A DNA stretch of 64,000 nt from Novosphingobium pentaromativorans US6-1 (GCF_000767465.1 NZ_CP009291.1:3915507-3979506), one strand, 5' to 3'. Numbered from the stretch's first letter, positions 8,839 through 18,372 are shown. Numbers and translations are program-made. The notes: a model not told the origin generated them from the letters alone.

Positions 8839-9621
8839 TCAGACCTGGCGCTCCGCCTGCATCTTTTTGATTTCGGCGATGGCGCGCGCCGGCGAGAGGC
8901 CCTTGGGGCACACGTTGGCGCAGTTCATGATCGTGTGGCAGCGGTAGAGGCGGAAGGGATCTTCCAGTTCGTCCAGACGCTCGCCGGTCATCTCGTCGCG
9001 GCTGTCGGCCAGCCAGCGATAGGCCTGGAGCAGGATTGCCGGGCCGAGAAACTTGTCGGAGTTCCACCAGTAGCTCGGGCACGACGTCGAGCAGCAGGCG
9101 CACAGGATGCACTCGTAGAGGCCGTCCAGCTTTTCACGCTGCTCGGGGCTCTGCAGGCGCTCCTTGCCCGAAGGCGTGGTCGAGACGGTCTGCAGCCAGG
9201 GCCGGATCGAGGCGTACTGCGCGTAGAAGTGGGTGAAGTCGGGAACGAGGTCCTTGATCACTTCCATGTGCGGCAACGGAGTGATGCGGATGTCGCCCTT
9301 GAGGTCCTCGATTGCCGTGGTGCAGGCAAGACCGTTCGAGCCGTTCATGTTCATCGCGCACGAACCGCAGATGCCTTCGCGGCAAGAGCGGCGGAAGGTC
9401 AGCGAAGGATCCTGTTCGCTCTTCATCTTGATGAGCGCGTCGAGGACCATCGGGCCGCAGTTGTCGAGGTCGATTTCGAACGTGTCGTAACGCGGGTTTT
9501 CGCCCGAATCCGGATCGTAGCGATAGACGGTGAATTTCTTCACGCGCGTTGCGCCTTCCGCCTTGTGGACGTTGCCCTGCTTCTTGATCTTGCTGTTGGC
9601 CGGGAGGGTGAAGGTCGCCAT
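8839..9621 (-). CDS. sdhB: Succinate dehydrogenase iron-sulfur subunit
   Basis: 260 residues from the start MATFTLP (ATG 9619-9621, preceded by GGGGATT on the minus strand); an upstream in-frame Met would add 26 unlikely residues. It has the 2Fe-2S ferredoxin loop CREGICGSC...C, then the 4Fe-4S and 3Fe-4S ligands [12 protein letters not shown] and [14 protein letters not shown]. It is complex II, passing electrons from SdhA flavin to ubiquinone at the inner membrane. sdhA is not next to it: 435 bp of non-coding DNA and a gene on the other strand lie upstream, so the sdh genes are split. Confidence 0.97.
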   Translation of the reverse strand: MATFTLPANSKIKKQGNVHKAEGATRVKKFTVYRYDPDSGENPRYDTFEIDLDNCGPMVLDALIKMKSEQDPSLTFRRSCREGICGSCAMNMNGSNGLACTTAIEDLKGDIRITPLPHMEVIKDLVPDFTHFYAQYASIRPWLQTVSTTPSGKERLQSPEQREKLDGLYECILCACCSTSCPSYWWNSDKFLGPAILLQAYRWLADSRDEMTGERLDELEDPFRLYRCHTIMNCANVCPKGLSPARAIAEIKKMQAERQV

Positions 9622-10056
9622 GAAAGAATCCCCGTGATCTCGCATTGCGGCATGAACCGCTTCTGCAGACCCCTCTAGCGATTCAGCGGCCCGGGGCAAG
9701 GGGCCAGAATGACAGGTCCTGCTGTTTGGGTAGGGGGCTTGGTGGCGGGAATGGCTGGTGCCGAAATTTAACTAAGTCATTGTAATATATATATAAATAG
9801 TCGAATTTAGGACCGCGGAGGTGGGTTTGGGGCATCCCAGGACCTGATTCCGCCTACGCGATTTGTCATCAGGATGATGGCTTATTTATGCGAATCGCGG
9901 CAGTTTTGCTGCTGATGAGGGCCTTTCGCCGTGCTTTGAGGGCGGGATGCCGAACCTTGGCCGGTCCGCTTCCATGCCGGGGACCGCAGCGAACCTGCGG
10001 CGTAGATGGTGGCATGATCAGCCGGTTTTCGCAGGAATGAGCAAGGAGCGATTCAG
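9622..10056. other. Intergenic region, sdhB/SDR divergent promoters
   Basis: 435 bp with no convincing gene. It carries an unusually AT-rich stretch for this genome (about 9765-9810, with an ATATATATATA run), a likely place for promoter elements of sdhB (minus) or the SDR gene (plus). Short ORFs here are shadows with no ribosome binding sites. Confidence 0.5.
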
Positions 10057-10773
10057 ATGACATGCGCCTGTATCTTCGGTGCCGGCGGCGGAATCGGTTC
10101 GGCGCTCGTCGAAGCGCTCGCCGCGCGTAGCGATGTCGAGCGGGTCTATGCCGCCAGTCGAAAGTCCCTGGCGCTTGGCGGCAAGATCGTCCCTCTTGCC
10201 TGTGATGTGACCGACGAAGGCGCAATTGCCGAGGCTGCACACCGCATGGAGCGGGAAGGGCCGCCTGACCTCGTGATCGTTGCCAGCGGGGCGCTCGACT
10301 TTGCCGACGGGGCAGGGCCCGAACGGTCCTATCGAAAACTGGACCAGGCAAGGATGGCGCAGCTCTTCGCGCTCAATACGATTGCCCCGGCCATGGTTGC
10401 GCGCCATGTGCTGCCGCTGCTCCCAAGGGACAAGCGCAGTGTCTTTGCGGCCATTTCAGCGAAAGTGGGTTCGATTGCGGACAATCGCCTGGGCGGTTGG
10501 CACAGCTATCGGGCCTCGAAGGCGGCACTGAACATGCTGATCCGCAATTTCGCTATCGAATTTGGGCGCACCCACCGCGAAAGCGTGATCGTTTCGCTCC
10601 ATCCCGGCACCGTGGATACGCTGCTTTCACGGCCCTATCAGCGTAACCTGCCCACTGGCCAGGTAACCGATGCCGCGCAGGCTGCGCAAAGTCTGCTGAC
10701 CGTAATCGATGGACTCGGACCTGCCGATAGCGGCGGGTTTTTCGCGTGGGACGGTCAGTCGATCCCGTTCTGA
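10057..10773 (+). CDS. SDR-family oxidoreductase, CsgA/C-factor-like
   Basis: 238-residue short-chain dehydrogenase/reductase. The N-terminal dinucleotide loop is FGAGGGIGSALVEAL and the catalytic YxxxK is YRASK, preceded by a serine in ISAKVGS. It lacks the longer C-terminal substrate loop of classical SDRs, which is the shape of the C-factor/CsgA-like subgroup. The ATG has a strong AAGGAG site 10 nt upstream. Substrate is unknown. Monocistronic: it ends before a strong bidirectional terminator. Confidence 0.88.
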   Translation: MTCACIFGAGGGIGSALVEALAARSDVERVYAASRKSLALGGKIVPLACDVTDEGAIAEAAHRMEREGPPDLVIVASGALDFADGAGPERSYRKLDQARMAQLFALNTIAPAMVARHVLPLLPRDKRSVFAAISAKVGSIADNRLGGWHSYRASKAALNMLIRNFAIEFGRTHRESVIVSLHPGTVDTLLSRPYQRNLPTGQVTDAAQAAQSLLTVIDGLGPADSGGFFAWDGQSIPF

Positions 10774-10810
10774 TGGGATAGCTGGCTCGGTCCACGGACC
10801 CGCAAAAAAG

Positions 10811-10850
10811 AAAAAGCCCCGCAGCACGCAATGGCGCTGCGGGGCTTTTT
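10811..10850. terminator. Bidirectional terminator between SDR and rne
   Basis: Stem AAAAAGCCCCGCAG / CTGCGGGGCTTTTT with a 12-nt loop. The A-run and T-run let it work for the SDR gene (plus) and rne (minus), whose stop lies 14 bp to the right. Confidence 0.9.
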
Positions 10851-10863
10851 CTGTCGGTTGGGC

Positions 10864-13713
10864 TTATTCGCCGAACGTGCGCTGCCACCAGCCTCGACGC
10901 GGGCGCTCGGCGCTCTCGTCATTGGCTGCTTCGTCACCTGACGATGCGTCCGCAGTCACTTCCTCGCCGGCAGGGGCGGCTTCGACGGGCGCCGCTTCAG
11001 GCGCAGCGGCCTCAACTGCGACCGGCCCTGCTTCCTCGGCGGGCTTGGGCTCGGCCTTCTTGCGACGGGTGCGCTTGGGCTTTGCCGGAGCTTCCTCGGC
11101 GGCAGGGGCGTCCTCTGCGGCTGCTTCCACCACTTCGGCTTCGGGCTTGGGCTCGGCCTTCTTGCGTCGCGTGCGCTTGGGCTTGGCCGGCGCTTCCTCG
11201 GCAGCAGGGGCATCCTCAGCGGGAGCCTCGGCCGCTTCGGCTTCGGGCTTGGGCTCGGCCTTCTTGCGGCGGGTGCGCTTGGGCTTGGCCGGCGCTTCCT
11301 CGGCAACCGGAGTTTCCTCGGCCGGAGCTTCGGCAGCGACTGCTTCAGGCGCTTCCTCAACTGCGGCTTCGGCTGCTTCGGGCCTAGGCTCGGCCTTCTT
11401 GCGGCGCGTGCGCTTCTTCGGCTTGGGAGCCTCCTCAACCTCAGGCTCGGCCTCGGCTACCGGAGTGGCCTCGATCGGAGCTTCGGCTTCGGCAGGAGCC
11501 TCGGCAACGTCTGCATCCTCGTGCGAACCCTGGCTGTCGTCGCCGGCTTCACCCTCGGTCTGCTCGCCTGCCTCGTCGCCGCGGCGTCCGCGCCTGCGGC
11601 GACCGCCACGGCGGCGGCGCTTGCGGGGCGCATCGCCTTCCTCATCGTCACCGCCGGCGAAGGTTTCTTCGCCCTCGTTGTCGTTTTCGGCGCTCTCGGA
11701 GGCTTCGGTTTCGGCGCTTTCGTCGCCTGACTGCTCGTCACGACGGTCGCGATTGCGACCCCGACGGCGACGGCGACGCTTGCGGCGGCCTTCGCCCTCG
11801 GAGCGGGCTTCTGCGTCCTCGCGCTCGATCTCGTCCTCGTCATCCTCAGGGATGTCGTCATCCTCGACCTCGACGGCGATCGGCTCGAAGCGGGGCACGA
11901 ACTCGTTGCGCGGCCCCGACGAGATGACGCGCATCTTGGCGCCTTCGTTCTCGCCTTCCGGAATGACTTCGACTGCCACGCCGTAGCGAGCCTCGATGTC
12001 GGCAAGGTCTGTGCGCTTGGCATTGAGCAGATAGACCGCAGCCTCGGTCGACGCGAAGAGCGAGACGACCACGCCCTTGCCCTTGGCCGCTTCGTCCTCG
12101 ATCAGGCGCAGCGCCGAGAGACCTGCCGAGCTGGCGGTACGCACGAGGCCGGTACCGTCGCAATGCGGGCAGGAGCGGGTGGTCGCTTCCAGAACGCCGG
12201 TGCGCAGGCGCTGGCGGCTCATTTCCATCAGGCCGAAGCTGGAGATGCGACCGACCTGGATGCGTGCCCGGTCGTTCTTGAGCGCGTCCTTCATCGCCTT
12301 CTCGACCTTGCGGACGTTGGAGCCGTACTCCATGTCGATGAAGTCGATCACGACGAGTCCGGCCATGTCGCGCAGGCGCAACTGACGGGCGATTTCCTGG
12401 GCCGCTTCGAGATTGGTGGCGACCGCCGTCTGCTCGATACCGTGCTCCTTGGTGGCGCGGCCCGAGTTGATGTCGATCGAAACGAGCGCTTCGGTCGGGT
12501 TGATGACGATGTAGCCGCCCGAGCGAAGCTGCACGACAGGGTCGTACATCGCGGTAAGCTGGTCTTCGGCGCCATAGCGCTGGAACAGAGGAACCGGGTC
12601 GGAATAGGGCTTCACCCGCCGCGCATGGCTGGGCATGAGCAGCTTCATGAAGTCCTTGGCGGCGCGGTAGCCTTCCTCGCCCTCGACCACGACTTCCTCG
12701 ATCTCGCGATTGTAAATGTCGCGGATCGCGCGCTTCACGAGGTCGCTGTCCGAATGGATCAGCGAGGGAGCGGCCGAGCCGAGCGTCTTTTCGCGCAGTT
12801 CGTCCCAGAGACGCGCGAGGTAATCGAAGTCGCGCTTGATCTCGGTCTTGGTGCGCTGGAGGCCGGCGGTGCGCACGATGCAGCCCATTGAACGCGGCAG
12901 CTCAAGCTCTGCAATGATCGACTTGAGGCGCTTGCGGTCCGAGGCCGAGCTGATCTTGCGGCTGATGCCGCCGCCGTGGCTCGAGTTCGGCATGAGCACG
13001 CAGTAACGGCCAGCAAGGCTGAGGTACGTGGTCAGCGCCGCGCCCTTGTTGCCGCGCTCTTCCTTGACGACCTGCACCAGCAGGACCTGGCGCCGGTGGA
13101 TGACGTCCTGGATCTTGTAGCGGCGGCGCAGGGCGATGCGCTTGGCGCGCAGTTCGTCGGCTTCCTTCGAACGGCCCTTGCCCTGGCGGCGGCGACCGCG
13201 ACGGCGCGAACCGCCGTGCTCGTCTTCCGACGTTTCGCCTTCTTCCTCGCTGCCGTGGTCGAAGCCGTTCTCGACGTTGCCATCCTCGATGGTGGCGACT
13301 TCGTCCTTTTCGGATGTGTCGACTTCGGTAAGGCCGCCATCGTCGAAGTCTTCGCCGTCGTTGCCGTTCTCGTCGTCGTCCTCATCGTCGCCGTCACGGG
13401 CGCGCAGGGCGGCTTCTTCTTCGGCATGGGCCGCTTCTTCGGCCAGAAGCGCTTCGCGGTCTTCCTTCGGAATCTGGTAGTAGTCGGGATGAATTTCGCT
13501 GAAGGCGAGGAAGCCGTGACGGTTTCCTCCGAAGTCGACGAAGGCAGCCTGCAGCGAAGGTTCCACACGGGTCACCTTCGCGAGGTAGATGTTGCCTTTT
13601 ATCTGCTTGCGTTCGGTCGATTCGAAATCGAACTCTTCAATGCGATTTCCCTTGAGTACCGCCACCCGCGTTTCTTCCGGGTGGCGCGCATCGATGAGCA
13701 TGCGCGTTGCCAT
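10864..13713 (-). CDS. rne: Ribonuclease E
   Basis: 949 residues from MATRMLIDARHPEE (ATG 13711-13713, GGAG upstream); an ORF extension of 30 residues upstream looks non-coding. Order: S1/RNase H-like N-terminus (FVDFGGNRHGFLAFSEI), a long acidic then basic insertion inside the S1 domain (about residues 95-195, including GDDEDDDENGNDGEDFDDGG), the 5'-sensor and DNase I-like catalytic core with the two metal-binding aspartates (SIDINSGR and VVIDFIDMEYGS), the zinc-link CPHCDGTG, and a disordered C-terminal scaffold of Arg/Glu-rich and Lys/Ala/Pro/Glu repeats. It ends in RRGWWQRTFGE. It initiates mRNA decay and rRNA/tRNA processing and assembles the degradosome. Confidence 0.95.
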   Translation of the reverse strand: MATRMLIDARHPEETRVAVLKGNRIEEFDFESTERKQIKGNIYLAKVTRVEPSLQAAFVDFGGNRHGFLAFSEIHPDYYQIPKEDREALLAEEAAHAEEEAALRARDGDDEDDDENGNDGEDFDDGGLTEVDTSEKDEVATIEDGNVENGFDHGSEEEGETSEDEHGGSRRRGRRRQGKGRSKEADELRAKRIALRRRYKIQDVIHRRQVLLVQVVKEERGNKGAALTTYLSLAGRYCVLMPNSSHGGGISRKISSASDRKRLKSIIAELELPRSMGCIVRTAGLQRTKTEIKRDFDYLARLWDELREKTLGSAAPSLIHSDSDLVKRAIRDIYNREIEEVVVEGEEGYRAAKDFMKLLMPSHARRVKPYSDPVPLFQRYGAEDQLTAMYDPVVQLRSGGYIVINPTEALVSIDINSGRATKEHGIEQTAVATNLEAAQEIARQLRLRDMAGLVVIDFIDMEYGSNVRKVEKAMKDALKNDRARIQVGRISSFGLMEMSRQRLRTGVLEATTRSCPHCDGTGLVRTASSAGLSALRLIEDEAAKGKGVVVSLFASTEAAVYLLNAKRTDLADIEARYGVAVEVIPEGENEGAKMRVISSGPRNEFVPRFEPIAVEVEDDDIPEDDEDEIEREDAEARSEGEGRRKRRRRRRGRNRDRRDEQSGDESAETEASESAENDNEGEETFAGGDDEEGDAPRKRRRRGGRRRRGRRGDEAGEQTEGEAGDDSQGSHEDADVAEAPAEAEAPIEATPVAEAEPEVEEAPKPKKRTRRKKAEPRPEAAEAAVEEAPEAVAAEAPAEETPVAEEAPAKPKRTRRKKAEPKPEAEAAEAPAEDAPAAEEAPAKPKRTRRKKAEPKPEAEVVEAAAEDAPAAEEAPAKPKRTRRKKAEPKPAEEAGPVAVEAAAPEAAPVEAAPAGEEVTADASSGDEAANDESAERPRRGWWQRTFGE
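11041..11440 (-). repeat. Coding repeats in the RNase E scaffold
   Basis: Four copies of a ~60-bp unit (11041-11100, 11143-11202, 11245-11304, 11380-11440), the first three at an exact 102-bp period. Each encodes a block like KPKRTRRKKAEPKPEAE, with an Ala/Glu/Pro-rich linker between. Arginine/lysine blocks of this type bind RNA in degradosome scaffolds. Confidence 0.85.
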
Positions 13714-14310
13714 TATGTGATCTCCAAGCGCGCCTCGTCCCGGCCGGATCAGCCGAGGTGGCGCGATTCTGTTCGAAAAAGCCCGGTGCGTTGCCGAAGG
13801 CATGGCCGATCTCGGCGTGGCTCTTCGGTTTCCGGGCGTGGGTAAGAATGAAGTCGGGGCAATCCAGCGCCCCGTTTGCGGCTATCGTTACATCCGCTTC
13901 GAAAGCGGTGAGCGTGTCTGCGAGAGGAAGGCCGCGTGGCGAAATCGTACACGCGTTGAATTGCGACCAGACCGCCCACGCCCTCGGGGGCGTCGGCTGG
14001 CAAGGCGGCAATTGGCTTCTCATGTCTCGCGTCAACCTGTTAGGATCCGGAACAATTTCCGGCTTTGACGGCCGGAGCTTCGTCGCTGTCGGTCCTGTCC
14101 GGCACCATTTCGTGGCGCTTGTCCGGATTGCAAGGACCGAAGCATTCTCGCCCCGGGTCGGATTGGCCTAGCATTCATGGCCTTGCACGGCAAGTTACTT
14201 GCCTGACAGAGATCTGACACAGTCATGGTTACGGATTTCTTTCCGAATTCCGTGGGAAGTGCGCAGGCAAAGGATTGTCGAGGCGCGGCCCGGCACTTAG
14301 TCACTCGGCC
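13714..14310. other. Long rne/amidase divergent upstream region
   Basis: About 600 bp between divergent rne and the amidase gene with no supported CDS. RNase E mRNAs commonly have a long autoregulatory 5' leader, and this is where it would be; I can see GC-rich self-complementary pieces (for example CGGGGC...GCCCCG near 13856) but no named RNA element. Confidence 0.4.
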
Positions 14311-15180
14311 ATGTCGCGGGTCGTTCGCCTGATTGTTTTCCTGTCCGTGCCGCTCTCGCTGGCGCTGGCGGCTTATGTGATCCACCGCGAACTGGAGCGC
14401 CCCGTCGGCGCCCGGCACCATGTAATCCGCTTCGACATGCCCGCCATCGATACCCCGGTCGACCTGCCCAGGGTCGAAGGGCCGCCCGATGCCAGCCGTC
14501 CGCTGGTGGTGATCGATGCCGGACATGGCGGCTTCGATCCGGGCGCGGGGCAGGGGGCGCTGAAGGAAAAGAGCGTTGCCCTGCAGATCGCGCTGGCCGT
14601 GCGGGACCGTCTTCTGGAAGGCGGCGGCGTGCGCGTGGCGCTTACGCGAGACAACGACCGTTTCATCGCCCTCGCCGACCGCCCCGATATCGCCCGGCGC
14701 CTGGGTGCTGACCTGTTCGTTTCGATTCATGCCGACAGCGCCGAGAACGACACCGCGCGCGGGGCGAGCGTCTACGTCCTGTCTGAAAAGGGCTCCGACG
14801 AGGCAGCCCGCCGCTTTGCCGCGACCGACAGTACCTCGATCAAGGTGAACGGCGTGCCGTTATCCGGGATCGATTCCGATGTCGGCAAGATCCTCCTCGA
14901 CCTGTCGCAGCGCGATACCCAGGCCAGTTCGAGCGAAATTGCCGGGCTCCTTCTGCGCGAATTGCAGGAGGCTCATATCGGCCTGCATCGCGACCATGTC
15001 GAAACCGCTGCGCTGGCCGTGCTCAAGGCGCCCGACATTCCCTCGATCCTGCTCGAAACCGGATACATCAACAATGTGGACGATGCGCAGTTCCTCGGCT
15101 CGAAACAGGGGCAGCGCACGATCGCCGGCGCCACGTCACGGGCGATCCGTGCCTTTTTCGCCAGGAAAGCGGCGCTCTAG
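14311..15180 (+). CDS. N-acetylmuramoyl-L-alanine amidase
   Basis: Zinc-dependent amidase_3 (AmiC-like) enzyme that removes stem peptides from peptidoglycan during division. 289 residues from ATG 14311, starting with an uncleaved-looking signal anchor (VVRLIVFLSVPLSLALAAYV). Zinc ligands and catalytic residues are visible: His in DAGHGGFDPG, Glu in LKEKSVALQ, His in SIHADSA and the catalytic Glu in LLETGYINN. A TTG at 14275 could add 12 residues but has poor spacing to its AAGGA. It lies 51 nt upstream of PBP1A, pairing hydrolase and synthase. Confidence 0.92.
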   Translation: MSRVVRLIVFLSVPLSLALAAYVIHRELERPVGARHHVIRFDMPAIDTPVDLPRVEGPPDASRPLVVIDAGHGGFDPGAGQGALKEKSVALQIALAVRDRLLEGGGVRVALTRDNDRFIALADRPDIARRLGADLFVSIHADSAENDTARGASVYVLSEKGSDEAARRFAATDSTSIKVNGVPLSGIDSDVGKILLDLSQRDTQASSSEIAGLLLRELQEAHIGLHRDHVETAALAVLKAPDIPSILLETGYINNVDDAQFLGSKQGQRTIAGATSRAIRAFFARKAAL

Positions 15181-15231
15181 GCGCGTGATATCTGGCATAT
15201 CGCCGAAGGCTCATGCTAGAGGGCTGGCGCA

Positions 15232-17763
15232 ATGACCGACGAGACGAACGAGCAGGGCAGCCAGCAGCCGCCTGAAGACTTCACTTTCCGGATCCGCAGG
15301 GAAGCGTCGGGAGGGCTCTCCGTAGTCCGCCAGCTCTGGCGCACCAGCAACTGGGTGCGCCGCTTCGCCTATTTGTGCGTCGTCGGCCTGATCGGTCTGA
15401 TCGGTTTCTGGATTTTCCTGACGCGCGACCTGCCGGACGCGAACAAGCTGCTCGAGTACCAGCCGCCGCTGCCGACCATGGTGCGCGGCCTCGATGGCGA
15501 GATCGTCTACAGTTACGCGCGCGAACGGCGCGTGCAGCTGCGCTTCGTCGATTTTCCGCGTCCGTTGGTGAACGCCTTCCTCTCGGCGGAGGACCGCACG
15601 TTCTGGACCCATGGCGGCGTCGATTTCGGCGGCTTTGCGGGCGCGGTGGTCGACTACATCGCCAAGTACGGCAGCGGTGAGCGCGCCAAGGGTGGCTCGA
15701 CTATCACCCAGCAGGTCGCCAAGAACATTCTGATTGGCGACGAGTACTCGGTCACCCGCAAGCTGAAGGAAATGGTGCTGGCCCGCCGCATCGAAGGCGT
15801 GCTGACCAAGCAGCAGATCCTCGAGCTCTATCTCAACGAGATCCCGCTGGGCCGTCGTTCGTTCGGCGTGCAGGCCGCCTCTCGCGCTTATTTCGACAAG
15901 GACGTCGATGAGCTGACGCTCAGCCAGTCGGCTTTCCTTGCGATCCTGCCGCGCGCGCCGGAAGTCTACGGCCGCAAGAAGCATGCCGAGCGCGCGCTTG
16001 AGCGGCGCAACTGGGTGCTGGACCAGATGGTCCGCAATGGCTGGGCAAGCAAGGAAGACGCAGAGAAGGCCAAGGCCGAGCCGCTTGGCCTGGTTACTCA
16101 GCGCGGAACCAATTACGACCCGGGCAATGGCTACTTCATCGAGGAAGTTCGCCGCCGCCTGATCGACCGCTATGGCGAGAAGGCCGAGGACGGCCCCAAC
16201 AGCGTCTACGCCGGCGGCCTGTGGGTGCGCACCTCGCTCGACACCCAGCTGCAGGATTCGGTGCGCGCCGCGCTGCGCAAGGGTCTGCTGAGCTATCACG
16301 GCAACCGCGGCTGGACCGGCCCGATCGCCCACATCAAGGACATGGACAGCTGGCAGACCCAGCTCATCGTGTCGAACAAGACGATCGACTACAAGAACTG
16401 GAAAGTCGGCGTCATTCTCGGCCTGGACGACGGCAATGGCCAGATCGGTTTTTCCGATGGCAACACCTTCGCCCTGACCAATATTCCTGACAAGGCCAAA
16501 GTCGGCGATTTCGTCGCGGCTGAACCCGTATCTTCAGGCACTTACGCCGTACGTACCATCCCCGAGGTTTCGGGCGGCATGGTCATGGAGCAGCCCTGGT
16601 CCGGGCGCGTTCTTGCCATGCAGGGCGGCTTCGATTCCGGGCTGGGTTCGTTCAACCGCGCCACCCAGGCCGAGCGCCAGCCGGGCTCGACGATCAAGCC
16701 CTTCGTCTATGCGACCGCGCTGCAATACGGGATGACCCCGGCAACCCAGGTGCTCGACGGTACGTTCTGCGTCTTCCAGGGCGCGGGGCTGGGCGACAAG
16801 TGCTTCCGCAACTTCGGCAACGAGGGCGGTTCGGGCAGCCACACGATGCGTTGGGGCCTTGAGCAGTCGCGCAACCTCATGACCGTGCGCATCGCCAACG
16901 ATACCGGCATGCCGCGCGTCATCCGCACTTTCCACAATGTCGGGATCGGCGACTACAAGCCGTATCTTTCCTTCGCGCTTGGCGCGGGCGAGACGACGGT
17001 GGCGCGCATGGCCAATGCCTATTCGGCGCTTGCCAACAATGGCGTGCAGTTCCCCTCGACAGTCATCGACTACGTGCAGGACCGCAATGGCAAGGTGATC
17101 TGGAATGCAGACAAGCGCCGCTGCGATACGTGCAACATGGCTGAATGGGACGGCAAGCCGATGCCGCGCATCAAGCGCAAGGGCAAGCAGGTGCTCGACG
17201 CGGACACTGCATACCAGGTGATCCACATGCTCGAGGGCGTCGTCATCCGTGGCACCGCCGTGCGCCTGCGCGACCTCAACCTGCCGCTCTTCGGCAAGAC
17301 CGGCACCACCAACGGCCCGACCGACGTGTGGTTCATGGGCGGCAATCAGGACTACGTGGGCGGCGTCTATGTCGGTTACGACAATCCCCGTTCGCTGGGC
17401 GGTTATGCGCAGGGTGGCCGGATTGCCGCGCCGATCTTCAAGGACGTTGTGCTCGACACGCGCTCGCGCTGGAGCGACCAGCCCTTTGTCGCGCCCGCTG
17501 GCATCCGCATGGTTCGCATCGACCGTGTGACCGGCAAGAAGGTCATGGGCGTAGAGCCGACCAACGAGCCCAAGGCCTCGGTGATCTGGGAAGCCTTCAA
17601 GCCCGACACCGAACCGCGGCAGTACACTGCCGAGGACGAATTCACCCGCCGCCGCGATGCGCTGGTATCGGAAATCCGCGAGGCCCGTCAGGCCCGTTCC
17701 GATGCTGCCGCAGCCACCAGCGAGGCTCGCGACTTCGCCGAAGAGCAGGGCGGGGTGTACTAG
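15232..17763 (+). CDS. mrcA: Penicillin-binding protein 1A
   Basis: 843-residue bifunctional class A PBP. Short cytoplasmic N-terminus and one membrane helix (about residues 43-63), then a GT51 glycosyltransferase domain (SAEDRTFWTHGG with the catalytic Glu; GGSTITQQVAKN; RKLKEMVLARRIE), an OB-like insert (about 340-450), and the transpeptidase domain with SxxK (STIKPF), SxN (SRN) and KTGT (FGKTGTTN). It polymerises and crosslinks glycan strands at the periplasmic face. The Ala/Arg/Glu tail (DALVSEIREARQARSDAA) is likely coiled coil. Confidence 0.96.
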   Translation: MTDETNEQGSQQPPEDFTFRIRREASGGLSVVRQLWRTSNWVRRFAYLCVVGLIGLIGFWIFLTRDLPDANKLLEYQPPLPTMVRGLDGEIVYSYARERRVQLRFVDFPRPLVNAFLSAEDRTFWTHGGVDFGGFAGAVVDYIAKYGSGERAKGGSTITQQVAKNILIGDEYSVTRKLKEMVLARRIEGVLTKQQILELYLNEIPLGRRSFGVQAASRAYFDKDVDELTLSQSAFLAILPRAPEVYGRKKHAERALERRNWVLDQMVRNGWASKEDAEKAKAEPLGLVTQRGTNYDPGNGYFIEEVRRRLIDRYGEKAEDGPNSVYAGGLWVRTSLDTQLQDSVRAALRKGLLSYHGNRGWTGPIAHIKDMDSWQTQLIVSNKTIDYKNWKVGVILGLDDGNGQIGFSDGNTFALTNIPDKAKVGDFVAAEPVSSGTYAVRTIPEVSGGMVMEQPWSGRVLAMQGGFDSGLGSFNRATQAERQPGSTIKPFVYATALQYGMTPATQVLDGTFCVFQGAGLGDKCFRNFGNEGGSGSHTMRWGLEQSRNLMTVRIANDTGMPRVIRTFHNVGIGDYKPYLSFALGAGETTVARMANAYSALANNGVQFPSTVIDYVQDRNGKVIWNADKRRCDTCNMAEWDGKPMPRIKRKGKQVLDADTAYQVIHMLEGVVIRGTAVRLRDLNLPLFGKTGTTNGPTDVWFMGGNQDYVGGVYVGYDNPRSLGGYAQGGRIAAPIFKDVVLDTRSRWSDQPFVAPAGIRMVRIDRVTGKKVMGVEPTNEPKASVIWEAFKPDTEPRQYTAEDEFTRRRDALVSEIREARQARSDAAAATSEARDFAEEQGGVY

Positions 17764-17774
17764 GCTGCGGGAAT

Positions 17775-17803
17775 GGCGGCGCGCCCGTTCGGCGCGCTGC
17801 CGC
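17775..17803. terminator. GC-rich hairpin between convergent genes
   Basis: Inverted repeat GGCGGC-GCGCC / GGCGCGCTGCCGCC with a short CGTTC loop in the 51-bp gap between mrcA (plus) and ohrR (minus). No T-tract, so either a rho-assisted terminator or a transcription barrier. Confidence 0.45.
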
Positions 17804-17814
17804 CCGGGCGTGGA

Positions 17815-18279
17815 TCAGCCAGGTTTCGCAACGAGTTTGCTGCGCAGGGCCTTGAGCTGTTCGTTGAGCTGTTGAAGCTGTTCGGGCGGGGTGCCTGTGG
17901 CTTCCATCACTTCCAAAGGGACGCAGCGCGCCTCTTGGAGGATCGTCATGCCCTGATCGGTCAGCGACACGCGCACGACGCGCTCGTCGCGCGTGTCGCG
18001 GCGCCGGGTGACTGTTCCCGCCGCTTCCAGGCGCTTGATCAGCGGTGTGACCGTGCTTGATTCCAGGAACAGGCTCTCGCCCAATTCGCTGACAGTCTGC
18101 TCGCCGCGCAGGGCGAGGGCGATCAGTGCAAGATACTGCAGATACGTCAGACCGTAGCGATCGAGCAGGGGCTTGTAGAGGCGGTTGAACGCCAGGCCTG
18201 TCGAGTACACCGAAAAGCAGAGAAAATCCGCAAAGGGATCGGCGGCGGTCGGCTGTGGCAGGCGCGGTTCCTTGGACAT
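17815..18279 (-). CDS. ohrR: OhrR-type MarR repressor
   Basis: 154-residue MarR-family regulator. The N-terminal stretch FADFLCFSVYSTGLAFNRLYKPLLDRYGLTYLQY carries the conserved reactive cysteine of OhrR (Cys21 here), which is oxidised by organic hydroperoxides to release DNA. The winged-helix follows (VSELGESLFLESSTVTPLIKRLEAAG; RRRDTRDERVV). Divergent from ohr, with two candidate operators in the 119-bp gap, so it very likely represses both itself and ohr. Confidence 0.93.
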   Translation of the reverse strand: MSKEPRLPQPTAADPFADFLCFSVYSTGLAFNRLYKPLLDRYGLTYLQYLALIALALRGEQTVSELGESLFLESSTVTPLIKRLEAAGTVTRRRDTRDERVVRVSLTDQGMTILQEARCVPLEVMEATGTPPEQLQQLNEQLKALRSKLVAKPG

Positions 18280-18299
18280 GGAGCCAATATAATTTGCGC

Positions 18300-18312
18300 G
18301 CGATTTAATCGC
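18300..18312. promoter_or_regulatory. Candidate OhrR operator near ohrR
   Basis: Near-perfect palindrome GCGATTTAATCGC, 21 bp ahead of the ohrR start, inside a larger TTGCG...CGCAA inverted repeat. AT-centred palindromes of this kind are typical for OhrR. Confidence 0.5.
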
Positions 18313-18347
18313 AATCCTTGACGAATCGCGTCGTCCATCTCATTTAA

Positions 18348-18372
18348 ATCGCATACGAGTTAATCGTGCGAT
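18348..18372. promoter_or_regulatory. Candidate OhrR operator near ohr
   Basis: Inverted repeat ATCGCA-N13-TGCGAT ahead of ohr, sharing the ATCGC/GTTAATCG elements with the ohrR-proximal palindrome. Confidence 0.5.

Noticed and set aside
11041..11440. Possible CRISPR-like repeat array
   Set aside because: Units are in-frame codons of RNase E with 102-bp period, not repeats separated by unique spacers.
10709..11986. 425-residue plus-strand ORF, Ser/Ala-rich
   Set aside because: Antisense shadow of the repetitive RNase E scaffold; its repeats mirror rne codons and it has no ribosome site or family match.
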